DNA of 33,934 nt. Origin: Planctomycetota bacterium (GTDB lineage Bacteria > Planctomycetota > UBA1135 > GCA-002686595). The stretch spans positions 1 through 33,934 of the forward strand of contig SIAI01000007.1 in the NCBI GenBank assembly GCA_009691855.1, in the 5' to 3' direction. Of this stretch, positions 8,006 to 15,499 are shown in pieces. Made by a program: the position numbers and the translations under genes. A model generated the notes under the pieces. It was not told where the DNA came from. It did no database searches and saw nothing but the letters and a program-made list of their open reading frames with translations. Numbering within the stretch: the first letter of the stretch is position 1; each line of letters opens with the position of its first letter.

Positions 8006-8671
8006 ATGCGCCGCTTCCATCGCGTTCTCGGTCCGCTGCTCGCGCTCCCGCTGGTCCTGTGGGTCGTCACGGGGCTCCTGTTCCACGTCAAGCATCGCTA
8101 TGGCGAGGCCTACGAGGTGCTGGCCGTGCCGCTCGCCGCGCAGCCGGACTGGACGAGCGCGACTCTCTCGCCCGCCGCGGTGCTCCGCGCCGGGCTCGCG
8201 CGTGCGCCACTGGTGCTCGCGAGCCATCCCTCGGGACGCCTCGCGTACTTCGGCCGCTCGGCCGACGGCCCGGTGGCGCTCGACGCGGAGAGCGGCGAGA
8301 GGATCGCTCCGGCCACGCCCGACGCGGCGCGCGCGTGGGTCGCGGCGGCGATTGCGGCCTCGAGCTGCCCCGAGCGCTTCGGGACCGAGCTCGATTCGGC
8401 GCCAACCACGTTGCGCTCGTCGCGGACCGGCGGCGAGGACCCGGCCCTGGCGGTGCGCACTGACGGTTCGAAGACGGTGACCGTGGATCTCTTGACGGGC
8501 GAGATGTCGCAGACCGGCGCGCTCAACGACTTCATCGACAGGACCTATGCGCTGCACTATCTGCAGTGGACGCCCTGGGAGCCGGTGAACGTCGCGCTGG
8601 TGTTGCTCTCGATCCCGCTGGTGATCGCGCTGGCGGTCACGGGCTTGTGGCTCAGCATGCGCAAGCCCTGA
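8006..8671 (+). CDS. PepSY-associated transmembrane protein
   Basis: A 221-residue protein with two membrane helices (about 8-26 and 195-216) bracketing an extracytoplasmic domain. The N-terminal F-H-R-V-L-G followed by the hydrophobic helix and G-L-L-F-H is typical of PepSY_TM proteins. Residues about 150-170 (T-V-T-V-D-L-L-T-G-E) look like the strand-turn of a PepSY unit. Before the second helix it reads A-L-H-Y-L-Q-W-T-P-W, a typical family stretch. Relatives are often found with iron uptake or ferric reduction, but nothing here shows the substrate. The start at ATG 8006 puts the positive charges just before the helix. Confidence 0.8.
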   Translation: MRRFHRVLGPLLALPLVLWVVTGLLFHVKHRYGEAYEVLAVPLAAQPDWTSATLSPAAVLRAGLARAPLVLASHPSGRLAYFGRSADGPVALDAESGERIAPATPDAARAWVAAAIAASSCPERFGTELDSAPTTLRSSRTGGEDPALAVRTDGSKTVTVDLLTGEMSQTGALNDFIDRTYALHYLQWTPWEPVNVALVLLSIPLVIALAVTGLWLSMRKP

Positions 8672-8800
8672 ACCCGACCAGCGCCGTTCGCAGCGCTGCC
8701 CCCTGGCGGATGCGCAGGACGACCGCCTGCCCCTCCGAGGCCGCGATGATTCTTGGAGAAGCGTGAATCCTCGCGCGCGGGCGCGGCAACCTGGGTCGCG

Positions 8801-11464
8801 ATGACCCAGGCCCACGGACCCCTCGAGGCGAGCTTCGACGCCAGCTATGTGCTCGCGCACACCGACTGGGTGCGGGCGCTCGCGCGCGGGCTCTTGCGCT
8901 CCGATCCGGCCCTGGCCGACGACCTGGCCCAGGAGGTCTGTCTGGCGGCGCTCTACAGGCCGAGGCTCGCGGGTGGCTCGCTCGCGGGCTGGCTGGCCGG
9001 CGCGCTGCGCAATCTGGTGCGCCAGCACAGGCGCGGCGAGGGCCGCCGTCGGGCGCGCGAGGCCGCGGTGGCGCGCGCGGAGCGGCAGCCCTCGGCCTTC
9101 GAGTTGGTCGAACGGCTGGCGTTGCACCGCCAGGTGGTCGAGGCGGTGGCCGGGCTGGACGAACCCTATCGCACGGTCGTGCTGGAGCGCTTCTTCGAGG
9201 GCCGTTCGGTGCGCGCGATCGCGCGTGCGCAGGGCGTGGCGCTCGCCACGGTCAAGACGCGCCTGGCGCGTGCGCTCGTGCGGCTGCGCTCCGCGCTCGA
9301 TCGAGAACATGGCGAGGACGGGCGTGCGTGGGCGTTCGCTCTCTTGCCGTTGGCCCGAGGCGCCGCGAGCGGCGGCACCTCCCTGTGGGGAATCCTGGTC
9401 ATGAGCACGCAAGTCAAGCTCGCCCTCGCGGCCGCCGTCGTGTGCGCTGGAGCGCTGTGGTTCTGCTCGGGGGAACGCGCGCGTCCCACCGCCCCGCTCG
9501 CGAGCCTCCACGCCGCGCGGGTGGATGAAGAAGACTCAAGCGCGGCGCCCGAGGTCCCGACGGCGAACGCACAGCGCATGACCGTAGCTGCGGAGCCCGA
9601 GGTCGTGCGTCCCGGCGCGCTCGAAGTCGCGCCGACTCCGCCCGCGTCCGCCGCGATCGTCCAAGGGCGCGTGCTCGACTGCTCGGGCTCGCACGTGGCC
9701 GGCGTGCGCGTGTGGTTCGAGCCCGGCCGCGGGCTGTCCTCGTCCGAGCTCGTGCTGCCGGCCTCCGTGCCCCCGGCCGACACGCCTTCGATCGCTTGCG
9801 ACGCACGCGGGCGCTTCGAGTTCGATTCTCCGCGCCGCGCCGGGCGCTTCCTGGCTTTCGAGCCGCGCTACGCGACCGTGCTCGCGGGGCTCTGGCGACC
9901 GGGCGCCCAGAGCATGGAGGTCGTGCTCGTCGTCGCGCCGAGACTGAGCTACTCCGGTCGCGTCGTGGCCGAGGACGGCCGTCCGCTCGCCGGCGCGCGC
10001 GTCGTGCTCTTGCTGCCGCGCGAGCTGCGCGCGCGGATCGCCGAGGTCCTCGACGGCTCGGCCGAGTGCGGCTGGCTCGCGCGCTCGGACGAGCAGGGCG
10101 CCTTCGCGCTGCCCGGGGTGCCGCTGGTCAAGGGCGCCCGGCTCAAGGCCTCGCTCGAGGGCTGGATCGGGGAGTTCGCCGAGGCGCCGCCGAGCTCGAG
10201 CCGTGGCATCGAGCTCGTCCTGCGTCAGCCGGCGGTGGACGCGAGCACGCTGTGCGGGCAGGTCTTCGACCCGGCCGGCTGGCCGGTCGAGGAAGCCCTG
10301 GTCTGGCTCGGGTCGCGCACTGCCAGCACCGATCGTCAGGGGCTGTTCTGCCTCGCGGTCCCGGCTGAGGGCACGAGCGCGCCGCTCATCGCCGTGAAGC
10401 GCGGTCATCTGCCGGCCATCGAGACGCCCTCGAGCGGCGTGCAGAGCGGCCATCCCGAGGGCGAGTTCGTGCACCTCTGTCTCGGTTCGGCGCCGCTCGC
10501 GATCGAAGGCCGCGTCGTGGACGAGAGCGGCGCCGGCCTGGCGGGGATCCATGTCTGGGTCGGCGACCCGACGCTATTCGGCGCGCTCGACGAGATCCCA
10601 GCGCACGTCGAGGGCATCCTGGCGGGCGCGAAGACGCGCTCGGAGCTGGAGGCGCTGCTCGCCGGGCTCGTCGAGGCCGCGGATCCCGAGGCCGCGCTCT
10701 TCCACACTTCGACGGTGATGTGGAGCTTCGAGAAGACGGACGCGGACGGGCGCTTCCGACTCACGGGCCTGCTCGCGCGCGAGTACCAGCTCTCGGCCAT
10801 GGATCCGAGCACGCTGCAGCGCGCCGATGCCGGCTCGTTCCGGGCCGGAGCCGAGGGCGTGGAGATCCGCCTGCCGCGCGTCGAGGAGCGGCCGTTGAAG
10901 GGGCGCGTGCTGAGCGCGAGCGGCGTCCCCGTGCGCGGCGTGTCGGTGGTGCCGCGCTGCGACGTGATCACGGCGCACCTCGACGAGCACTCCTGGTCGA
11001 CCGTACATGGCCAGGTCCCCGCGGCGTTCACCGACGCGGACGGACGCTTCGAGCTCGCGCGCGTCCCGGAGCGGGGCGTGTACCTCGTGGTCGAGGGCGA
11101 GGCGATCCTGCCGCAGGAAGTCGGGCGCGACGAGCCGCGCGGGCTCCGCGCCCTCGCCCGCGACGGCGAACTCGTCGTCCAGGTCGAGCTGCAGCGGCAC
11201 TTGCAGGTCGAGTTCGGCGCGAGCGAGCTCGGACGGGTCGACGAGCTGCACGTCCTCGACGAGGCCGGCGAGCGTCTGCGCATCCGCGTCATCCAGGGCA
11301 CGGCGCGCTTCGAGGCCGACGCCTACTCGATGCGCGAGGGTCGCTCCGACGTGCTGATCGTCTCGGAGCGCGGGCGCACGCTGGTACTCACGAAGCTGGG
11401 CGCAGAGGTGCGCCGCGTGCCGCTGGCGCTCACGGACGAGGTCCTCAACCTCGTGCGTCCGTGA
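8801..11464 (+). CDS. ECF sigma factor fused through a membrane segment to carboxypeptidase-regulatory-like domains
   Basis: An 887-residue fusion. Residues about 14-78 are sigma-70 region 2 (D-D-L-A-Q-E-V-C-L-A near 40) and residues about 112-168 are region 4, with the helix-turn-helix R-S-V-R-A-I-A-R-A-Q-G-V-A-L-A-T-V-K. A hydrophobic segment at about 205-222 is a likely membrane helix. After a Pro/Ala-rich linker come about five units with the pattern G-R-V-x-(D/E)-x-x-G-x-P-(L/V)-x-G-(A/V), starting near 288, 385, 485, 569 and 700, typical of carboxypeptidase-regulatory-like beta-sandwiches. The sigma part should sit in the cytoplasm and the repeats outside. ATG 8801 is preferred over TTG 8753, which lacks a ribosome binding site and adds a non-conserved extension. 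Its stop overlaps the next gene's start. It would regulate transcription from the membrane, perhaps after release by proteolysis (inference). Confidence 0.85.
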   Translation: MTQAHGPLEASFDASYVLAHTDWVRALARGLLRSDPALADDLAQEVCLAALYRPRLAGGSLAGWLAGALRNLVRQHRRGEGRRRAREAAVARAERQPSAFELVERLALHRQVVEAVAGLDEPYRTVVLERFFEGRSVRAIARAQGVALATVKTRLARALVRLRSALDREHGEDGRAWAFALLPLARGAASGGTSLWGILVMSTQVKLALAAAVVCAGALWFCSGERARPTAPLASLHAARVDEEDSSAAPEVPTANAQRMTVAAEPEVVRPGALEVAPTPPASAAIVQGRVLDCSGSHVAGVRVWFEPGRGLSSSELVLPASVPPADTPSIACDARGRFEFDSPRRAGRFLAFEPRYATVLAGLWRPGAQSMEVVLVVAPRLSYSGRVVAEDGRPLAGARVVLLLPRELRARIAEVLDGSAECGWLARSDEQGAFALPGVPLVKGARLKASLEGWIGEFAEAPPSSSRGIELVLRQPAVDASTLCGQVFDPAGWPVEEALVWLGSRTASTDRQGLFCLAVPAEGTSAPLIAVKRGHLPAIETPSSGVQSGHPEGEFVHLCLGSAPLAIEGRVVDESGAGLAGIHVWVGDPTLFGALDEIPAHVEGILAGAKTRSELEALLAGLVEAADPEAALFHTSTVMWSFEKTDADGRFRLTGLLAREYQLSAMDPSTLQRADAGSFRAGAEGVEIRLPRVEERPLKGRVLSASGVPVRGVSVVPRCDVITAHLDEHSWSTVHGQVPAAFTDADGRFELARVPERGVYLVVEGEAILPQEVGRDEPRGLRALARDGELVVQVELQRHLQVEFGASELGRVDELHVLDEAGERLRIRVIQGTARFEADAYSMREGRSDVLIVSERGRTLVLTKLGAEVRRVPLALTDEVLNLVRP

Positions 11465-12345
11465 CGCGCACTCTCCTCTCGGCGGCGCTCCTCGCGTACG
11501 CGCTGGTGGCGAACGTGCAGCAGGGCGGGCTCGTGCCGCCCGAGGTCGCCGTGCAGGAGGGCGACTTCGCCGCGGCGCGCGCGGCGTTCCACACAAAGCT
11601 GGTGCGCAAGGGACCTGCGCCGCCCAAGGCGACGATGCCGAGCGCGCCGGAGGGCGTCGAGGTGGTGTCGTTCCCCTCGGGCGAGCTTCACCTTTCGGCG
11701 TGGCTGCAGCGCCCGGCGGGGGAGAGCGGGAAGGCGCCCGCGCTCGTCTTCCTGCACGGCGGCTTCGCCTTCGGTTTGGACGACTGGAAGATGACCGTGC
11801 CGCTGCGCGAGGCCGGCTACGTCGTGCTCGCGCCGATGCTGCGCGGCGAGAACGGGCAGAGCGGGGTCTACACGCTCTTCTACGACGAGGTCGATGACGT
11901 GCTCGCCGCCGGGCGCTTCCTCGCCGCGCAGCCCTTCGTCGACGCGAAGCGCGTCTACGTCGCCGGCCACAGCGTGGGCGGCACGCTCGCGCTGCTGGCG
12001 GCGCTGAGCTCGAAGGACTTCCGCGCCGCGGCCTCGTTCTCGGGCTCGCCGGATCAAGTGATCTACTGCCGCATCGGGATTCCGGCCGAGCAGATTCCCT
12101 TCGACGTCGCAGATCCGCACGAGTTCGAGCTGCGCTCCCCGCTCGCCTACGCGTACAGCTTCAAGTGTCCCGTGCGCCTGTTCTTCGGCAGCGAGGAGCC
12201 GCACTTCCGCCTGAGCACCGAGCGCACCGCCGAACTCGCGCGTGCCGCCGGGCTCGACGTGCAGGCCGTGCAGGTCGAGGGCGACCACTTCTCCGCGCTG
12301 CCGGCTGAGCTGGAGCAGGCTCTGGTGTTCTTCGAAGAACACTGA
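11461..12345 (+). CDS. Exported alpha/beta hydrolase (dienelactone hydrolase / prolyl-oligopeptidase-like)
   Basis: A 294-residue protein. The GTG start overlaps the previous stop (GTGA at 11461-11464), which implies translational coupling. A hydrophobic N-terminus (residues 4-18) suggests export. Core motifs are the oxyanion-hole strand V-F-L-H-G-G (96-101), the nucleophile elbow G-H-S-V-G-G with Ser171, and a catalytic His276 in E-G-D-H-F. The acid is probably Glu245 or Glu246 in F-G-S-E-E, where related enzymes usually have Asp. The substrate is unknown; esterase or peptidase activity is possible. The frame is open far upstream (from about 10720), but that part overlaps the sigma-fusion gene and is not coding. 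Confidence 0.85.
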   Translation: MTRTLLSAALLAYALVANVQQGGLVPPEVAVQEGDFAAARAAFHTKLVRKGPAPPKATMPSAPEGVEVVSFPSGELHLSAWLQRPAGESGKAPALVFLHGGFAFGLDDWKMTVPLREAGYVVLAPMLRGENGQSGVYTLFYDEVDDVLAAGRFLAAQPFVDAKRVYVAGHSVGGTLALLAALSSKDFRAAASFSGSPDQVIYCRIGIPAEQIPFDVADPHEFELRSPLAYAYSFKCPVRLFFGSEEPHFRLSTERTAELARAAGLDVQAVQVEGDHFSALPAELEQALVFFEEH

Positions 12346-12408
12346 AGTGTGCGCGCCCGCCGGAGGGCGACGGGTACTGCCCTCCAGCGGCGCTAAGATG
12401 TTCGCGCC

Positions 12409-14703
12409 ATGGGACGATTCCTCGTGGGCCTGGCACTCGTTGCGACCCTGGCCGGGCTCTGGTTGCTGTGGAGCGGGGCAGGGCGGCCGGTGAGCGGGAG
12501 CGCGCCCTCGGTTGCTGCGCCCGCGGTTCGCGCACCGACGCCGCCGGCGGAGCTGGCTGCGCCGGAACTCGCTCCACTCGCGCTCGAAACGGATTCGACG
12601 CCCGCTGACATCGAGCGCGCGTTCACGGTGCGCGAGCCCATCGTTCGCGCGGCTGTCAGCGCAGGCGACGACCTGCTGGTCGAGGTCGTGGATCCGGGCG
12701 GCCAGCCGCGAGCGGGGATTCCGCTGCGTCTCGAGCGCGGAACGAACGAGGTGCCCGAGGGCACGAGTGTTCCGGAAGCGCAGGTGACGGACGCGGCCGG
12801 GCGCGCGCGCTTCGCCGGCATCCGCCGCGTGCTCGAGGAGGCGAGCGTGCCCTGGACGCTGCGCCTCGAGCTGCCCTTCGCCGAGCCGCCGAGTCTGGTG
12901 CTGGATCGAGCGACGTTGGCGCCGGCCGAGGTCGTCTGGGTGTTGCCGTGGGGTGGCGAGCTCGATGTCGTCGTGCGCGAGCTCGACGGCGCGCCCGCGC
13001 CGAAGGGGAGCACGGTCCAGCTGCGCCTCGTGCGCGAGGAGGAGCGTCTGAATCCCGTGCTGTCGGGCCCTGACTGGAAGACAGAGCTGCAAGCGGGAAC
13101 GGCGCACTATCCGTGGGTCGAGGTCGGCCAGCTCTGGGAGGTGTCGGCCTGGCGACCGGACGGCACGACTCCGACGCGCACGCGCGCCCTCGGACCGAGC
13201 GCGGGCGGCGAGCACGTGCAGATCGAGCTCGTGCTCGGCGCCGACCACGCGGTCGTGTCGTTCCGCGCGGTGGATGTCGAGCGCAAGCCGCTCGCCGGCG
13301 TCGCGCTCGAGCTCGCGCGCCGGCAGGTGTTCGGCGGCATCGAGAAGACGACGGTCACGACGGACGCGCAGGGGCGCTTCACGCTCGACGGCGAGACCTC
13401 GTTCCTCGAGAAGGGGGATCTGGTCGTCACCTACCGACCCGGGGCGGAGGGAACGCTCCAGGGCCGCGCGCACCTACCGGACTTTCCCAAGGTCGGCTGG
13501 AACGACGGCGGCGACGTCGTGCTCGAGGGCGAGCCCGTGCTCTGCGCGGGGCGCGTGCTCGACGAGGGCCGCCAATCCGTCGCGGACGCAGCGGTCGTCG
13601 TCGGCGACGAAGGGCACGGCTGGTTCGGCCGCTCCGGCGCGATTCGCGGCACGTGCGACGCGCGCGGTTGCTTCGAGCTCCGCGGCCTGTGGGACGAGGA
13701 CGAGTTCGAGTTGCACGCCGAGGTGAGCTCGCAGCGCTCCGAGACGCTCCACGCGCACCAGGGCGACACGGAGGTCGTGCTCGTGCTCTCACCGCGCTAC
13801 ACGATCGCCGGTCGCTTGCTGGTCGATCCGGGGATCGACCCGGGCGCGATCCGCTTCCAGTTGCAGGCGAGCGGAGCGGAGCCGGTCAATGCCGATCGCC
13901 AGCGCGACGACCCGCTCAGACGGCTGAATAGGAGAGCGCTCCCGTTCTCCGTCCACGAGAGCGACGACGATCCCGCGCGCTTCGTGCTGGAGCCGGTCCG
14001 CGCCGGCGAGTACGAGCTCCTGTGTCTGCTGGCGGAAGTGGAGCTCGCGCGCGTCGCCGGGCTGTCGGTGCACGGCGACCTCGATGTCGGCAGCATCGAT
14101 CTGCGCGGTCGCATCCATGCGTGCGAGATCACGCTCGTCGGCGTCGAGGACCCGACGAAGCTCGCCGGCGAGCTCAGCTGGAAGGCGCACGGTTCCGACG
14201 CGGACCACGGCGGCCGGATCGAGGGCAGCCTTGTGCGCATCCTGACGCCGACGCTGCCGATCGACGTCGTGCTGCGCCCGCGCGGCTATCGCCAGGCACG
14301 CGTCGAGGACCTCTCCGCGCGCGCCGAGATCGCGCTCGAGCCTCCGCTGCACGTCCGAGTGGTGCTGCACACCGACGGCGAGTTCCCCGCGCCGCCCTAC
14401 GTCTTCGGTTGCGATCTGCACCAGGGCGACGCCAGCGCGGGCGAGGCCCAGGGCATGCCCTACTTCACCGCCGAGAGCCGCGAGATCGAGTGGCTCGTGT
14501 CGGCCCCCGGCAAGGTGAGCGTGCACTGGCACCTCGAACGCCGCCTCGAGGGCGTGCACTTCGGTGGCTCGATCGGCGGCGGCGTGCTGGATGGCCACGA
14601 GATCGAGATCGACGTTCTGGACGTCGCCGGCGAGCAGGTGTTCGAGCTTCCGCTCGACGGCGCGACGCTGACGGAGCTCGCGCGCAACCCACCCTGGAAG
14701 TAG
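12409..14703 (+). CDS. Membrane-anchored protein with carboxypeptidase-regulatory-like domains
   Basis: A 764-residue protein with one N-terminal membrane helix (residues 4-21), a Pro/Ala-rich linker (about 25-60), then beta-sandwich-like units. The pattern (G/V)-R-V-x-D-x-x-x-x-P-L-A-G-V-A recurs near residues 90, 285 and 380, with a weaker one near 465. No enzymatic motif is visible. The layout (short anchor, linker, repeated units) mirrors the part of the sigma-fusion protein at 8801-11464 after its sigma domains. With 63 nt separating it from the hydrolase gene, it is probably the third gene of the same operon. It may share ligands or partners with the outer part of the sigma fusion (inference). 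Confidence 0.78.
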   Translation: MGRFLVGLALVATLAGLWLLWSGAGRPVSGSAPSVAAPAVRAPTPPAELAAPELAPLALETDSTPADIERAFTVREPIVRAAVSAGDDLLVEVVDPGGQPRAGIPLRLERGTNEVPEGTSVPEAQVTDAAGRARFAGIRRVLEEASVPWTLRLELPFAEPPSLVLDRATLAPAEVVWVLPWGGELDVVVRELDGAPAPKGSTVQLRLVREEERLNPVLSGPDWKTELQAGTAHYPWVEVGQLWEVSAWRPDGTTPTRTRALGPSAGGEHVQIELVLGADHAVVSFRAVDVERKPLAGVALELARRQVFGGIEKTTVTTDAQGRFTLDGETSFLEKGDLVVTYRPGAEGTLQGRAHLPDFPKVGWNDGGDVVLEGEPVLCAGRVLDEGRQSVADAAVVVGDEGHGWFGRSGAIRGTCDARGCFELRGLWDEDEFELHAEVSSQRSETLHAHQGDTEVVLVLSPRYTIAGRLLVDPGIDPGAIRFQLQASGAEPVNADRQRDDPLRRLNRRALPFSVHESDDDPARFVLEPVRAGEYELLCLLAEVELARVAGLSVHGDLDVGSIDLRGRIHACEITLVGVEDPTKLAGELSWKAHGSDADHGGRIEGSLVRILTPTLPIDVVLRPRGYRQARVEDLSARAEIALEPPLHVRVVLHTDGEFPAPPYVFGCDLHQGDASAGEAQGMPYFTAESREIEWLVSAPGKVSVHWHLERRLEGVHFGGSIGGGVLDGHEIEIDVLDVAGEQVFELPLDGATLTELARNPPWK

Positions 14704-14786
14704 CGTCGGGCGCGTACGGACCCGCCTGCCGCGGAACCCTCAGAGCGTGAGCAACAATCCGAACACGGCGACCTTCGAGGCCTTGG

Positions 14787-14807
14787 GGGCGCGAGGGACT
14801 CGCGCCC
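14787..14807. terminator. GC-rich hairpin between convergent genes
   Basis: GGGCGCGAG at 14787-14795 and CTCGCGCCC at 14799-14807 form a perfect 9-bp stem with a 3-nt loop. It lies 84 nt after the stop of the membrane protein at 12409-14703. There is no T-run. It is the first of two hairpins in tandem. Confidence 0.5.
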
Positions 14808-14816
14808 AGGGGGTTC

Positions 14817-14872
14817 GAGAGTGAGCAAGAACACCCGCGCCGGAGCGGCGCGGGATTCTTGCTCACGCTCTC
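14817..14872. terminator. Long bidirectional terminator hairpin
   Basis: CCCGCGCC (14834-14841) pairs perfectly with GGCGCGGG (14847-14854) around a 5-nt loop. GTGAGCAAGAA (14821-14831) pairs with TTCTTGCTCAC (14856-14866) after a small bulge, and GAGA/TCTC extend the base. The total is about 23 bp. It lies between convergent genes and ends 8 nt from the stop of the minus-strand gene, so it can terminate both transcripts. Confidence 0.7.
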
Positions 14873-14880
14873 AGCCGTCC

Positions 14881-15315
14881 TCACTCGTCCTCTGCGGGCT
14901 CGAGTGGGGCTTTCTTCCAGCCCGCTCCGACGAGGTACCCGACGACGGCGATGAGAAGCACGTTCGGCGCGCCCGAGAGCGTGAAGGGCAGTCGAAGCGC
15001 CAGCTCTACAAGGCTGCTCTCGCGAGGCGCGCGCAGCCAGAGCACGCACACGGTCCAGGCGTAACCGAGCACGATCGCGACGATGCCCCACGGTTTCGAG
15101 CGCCGCAATGAGGACAACCCCAAGCCGATGGCCAGTCCGATGCCGGGCAAGCCGAGGAGGAGCTCGACGGGAACTCCGCGCACATAGGTCGCCAAGAGGA
15201 AGAGGAGGAACGCGCCCGCGCCTCCCCCGACGAGCATGCCGATGACCCGCAGGGTGGTATCGGGCTCCTCGATCTCGTCGGCGGACAGCGCTCGCTCCTC
15301 TCGCTTCGAGCTCAT
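14881..15315 (-). CDS. Small multi-pass membrane protein of unknown function
   Basis: A 144-residue protein. The acidic N-terminus (residues 1-22) is followed by about four hydrophobic segments (near 25-45, 48-64, 72-90 and 112-132), and the C-terminus is acidic again. The ATG at 15315 is chosen because GGAGGAAGG lies just upstream on the minus strand. The frame extends to 15408, but that extension reads as non-coding. No family motif is recognised. It is convergent with the 8801-14703 operon and divergent from the formate dehydrogenase gene. Confidence 0.7.
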   Translation of the reverse strand: MSSKREERALSADEIEEPDTTLRVIGMLVGGGAGAFLLFLLATYVRGVPVELLLGLPGIGLAIGLGLSSLRRSKPWGIVAIVLGYAWTVCVLWLRAPRESSLVELALRLPFTLSGAPNVLLIAVVGYLVGAGWKKAPLEPAEDE

Positions 15316-15499
15316 CGGTCTTCCTTCCTCCGATCGCAGAGCATACAGGCTCCTTCCGCTGCTCGCCCGCGGATCCCACCCCGTGGCGCAAGGGTCCGTT
15401 CGGGCCACTCGGTCGCCGCAGGGTTGCCCACCCGGGGGCGGGTGAGTTGATCCTGCGCCGTGCTACCCTCGAGCAAGCGACGAACCCGCAGAGCCATTC

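Noticed and set aside
8753..8800. TTG 8753 as start of the sigma-fusion gene
   Set aside because: There is no ribosome binding site, and the extra 16 residues do not look like a sigma N-terminus; ATG 8801 is simpler.
10720..11460. An N-terminal extension of the alpha/beta hydrolase by about 250 codons
   Set aside because: It is out of frame within the sigma-fusion gene and Arg-rich. The GTG at 11461 overlaps the previous stop and starts a signal sequence.
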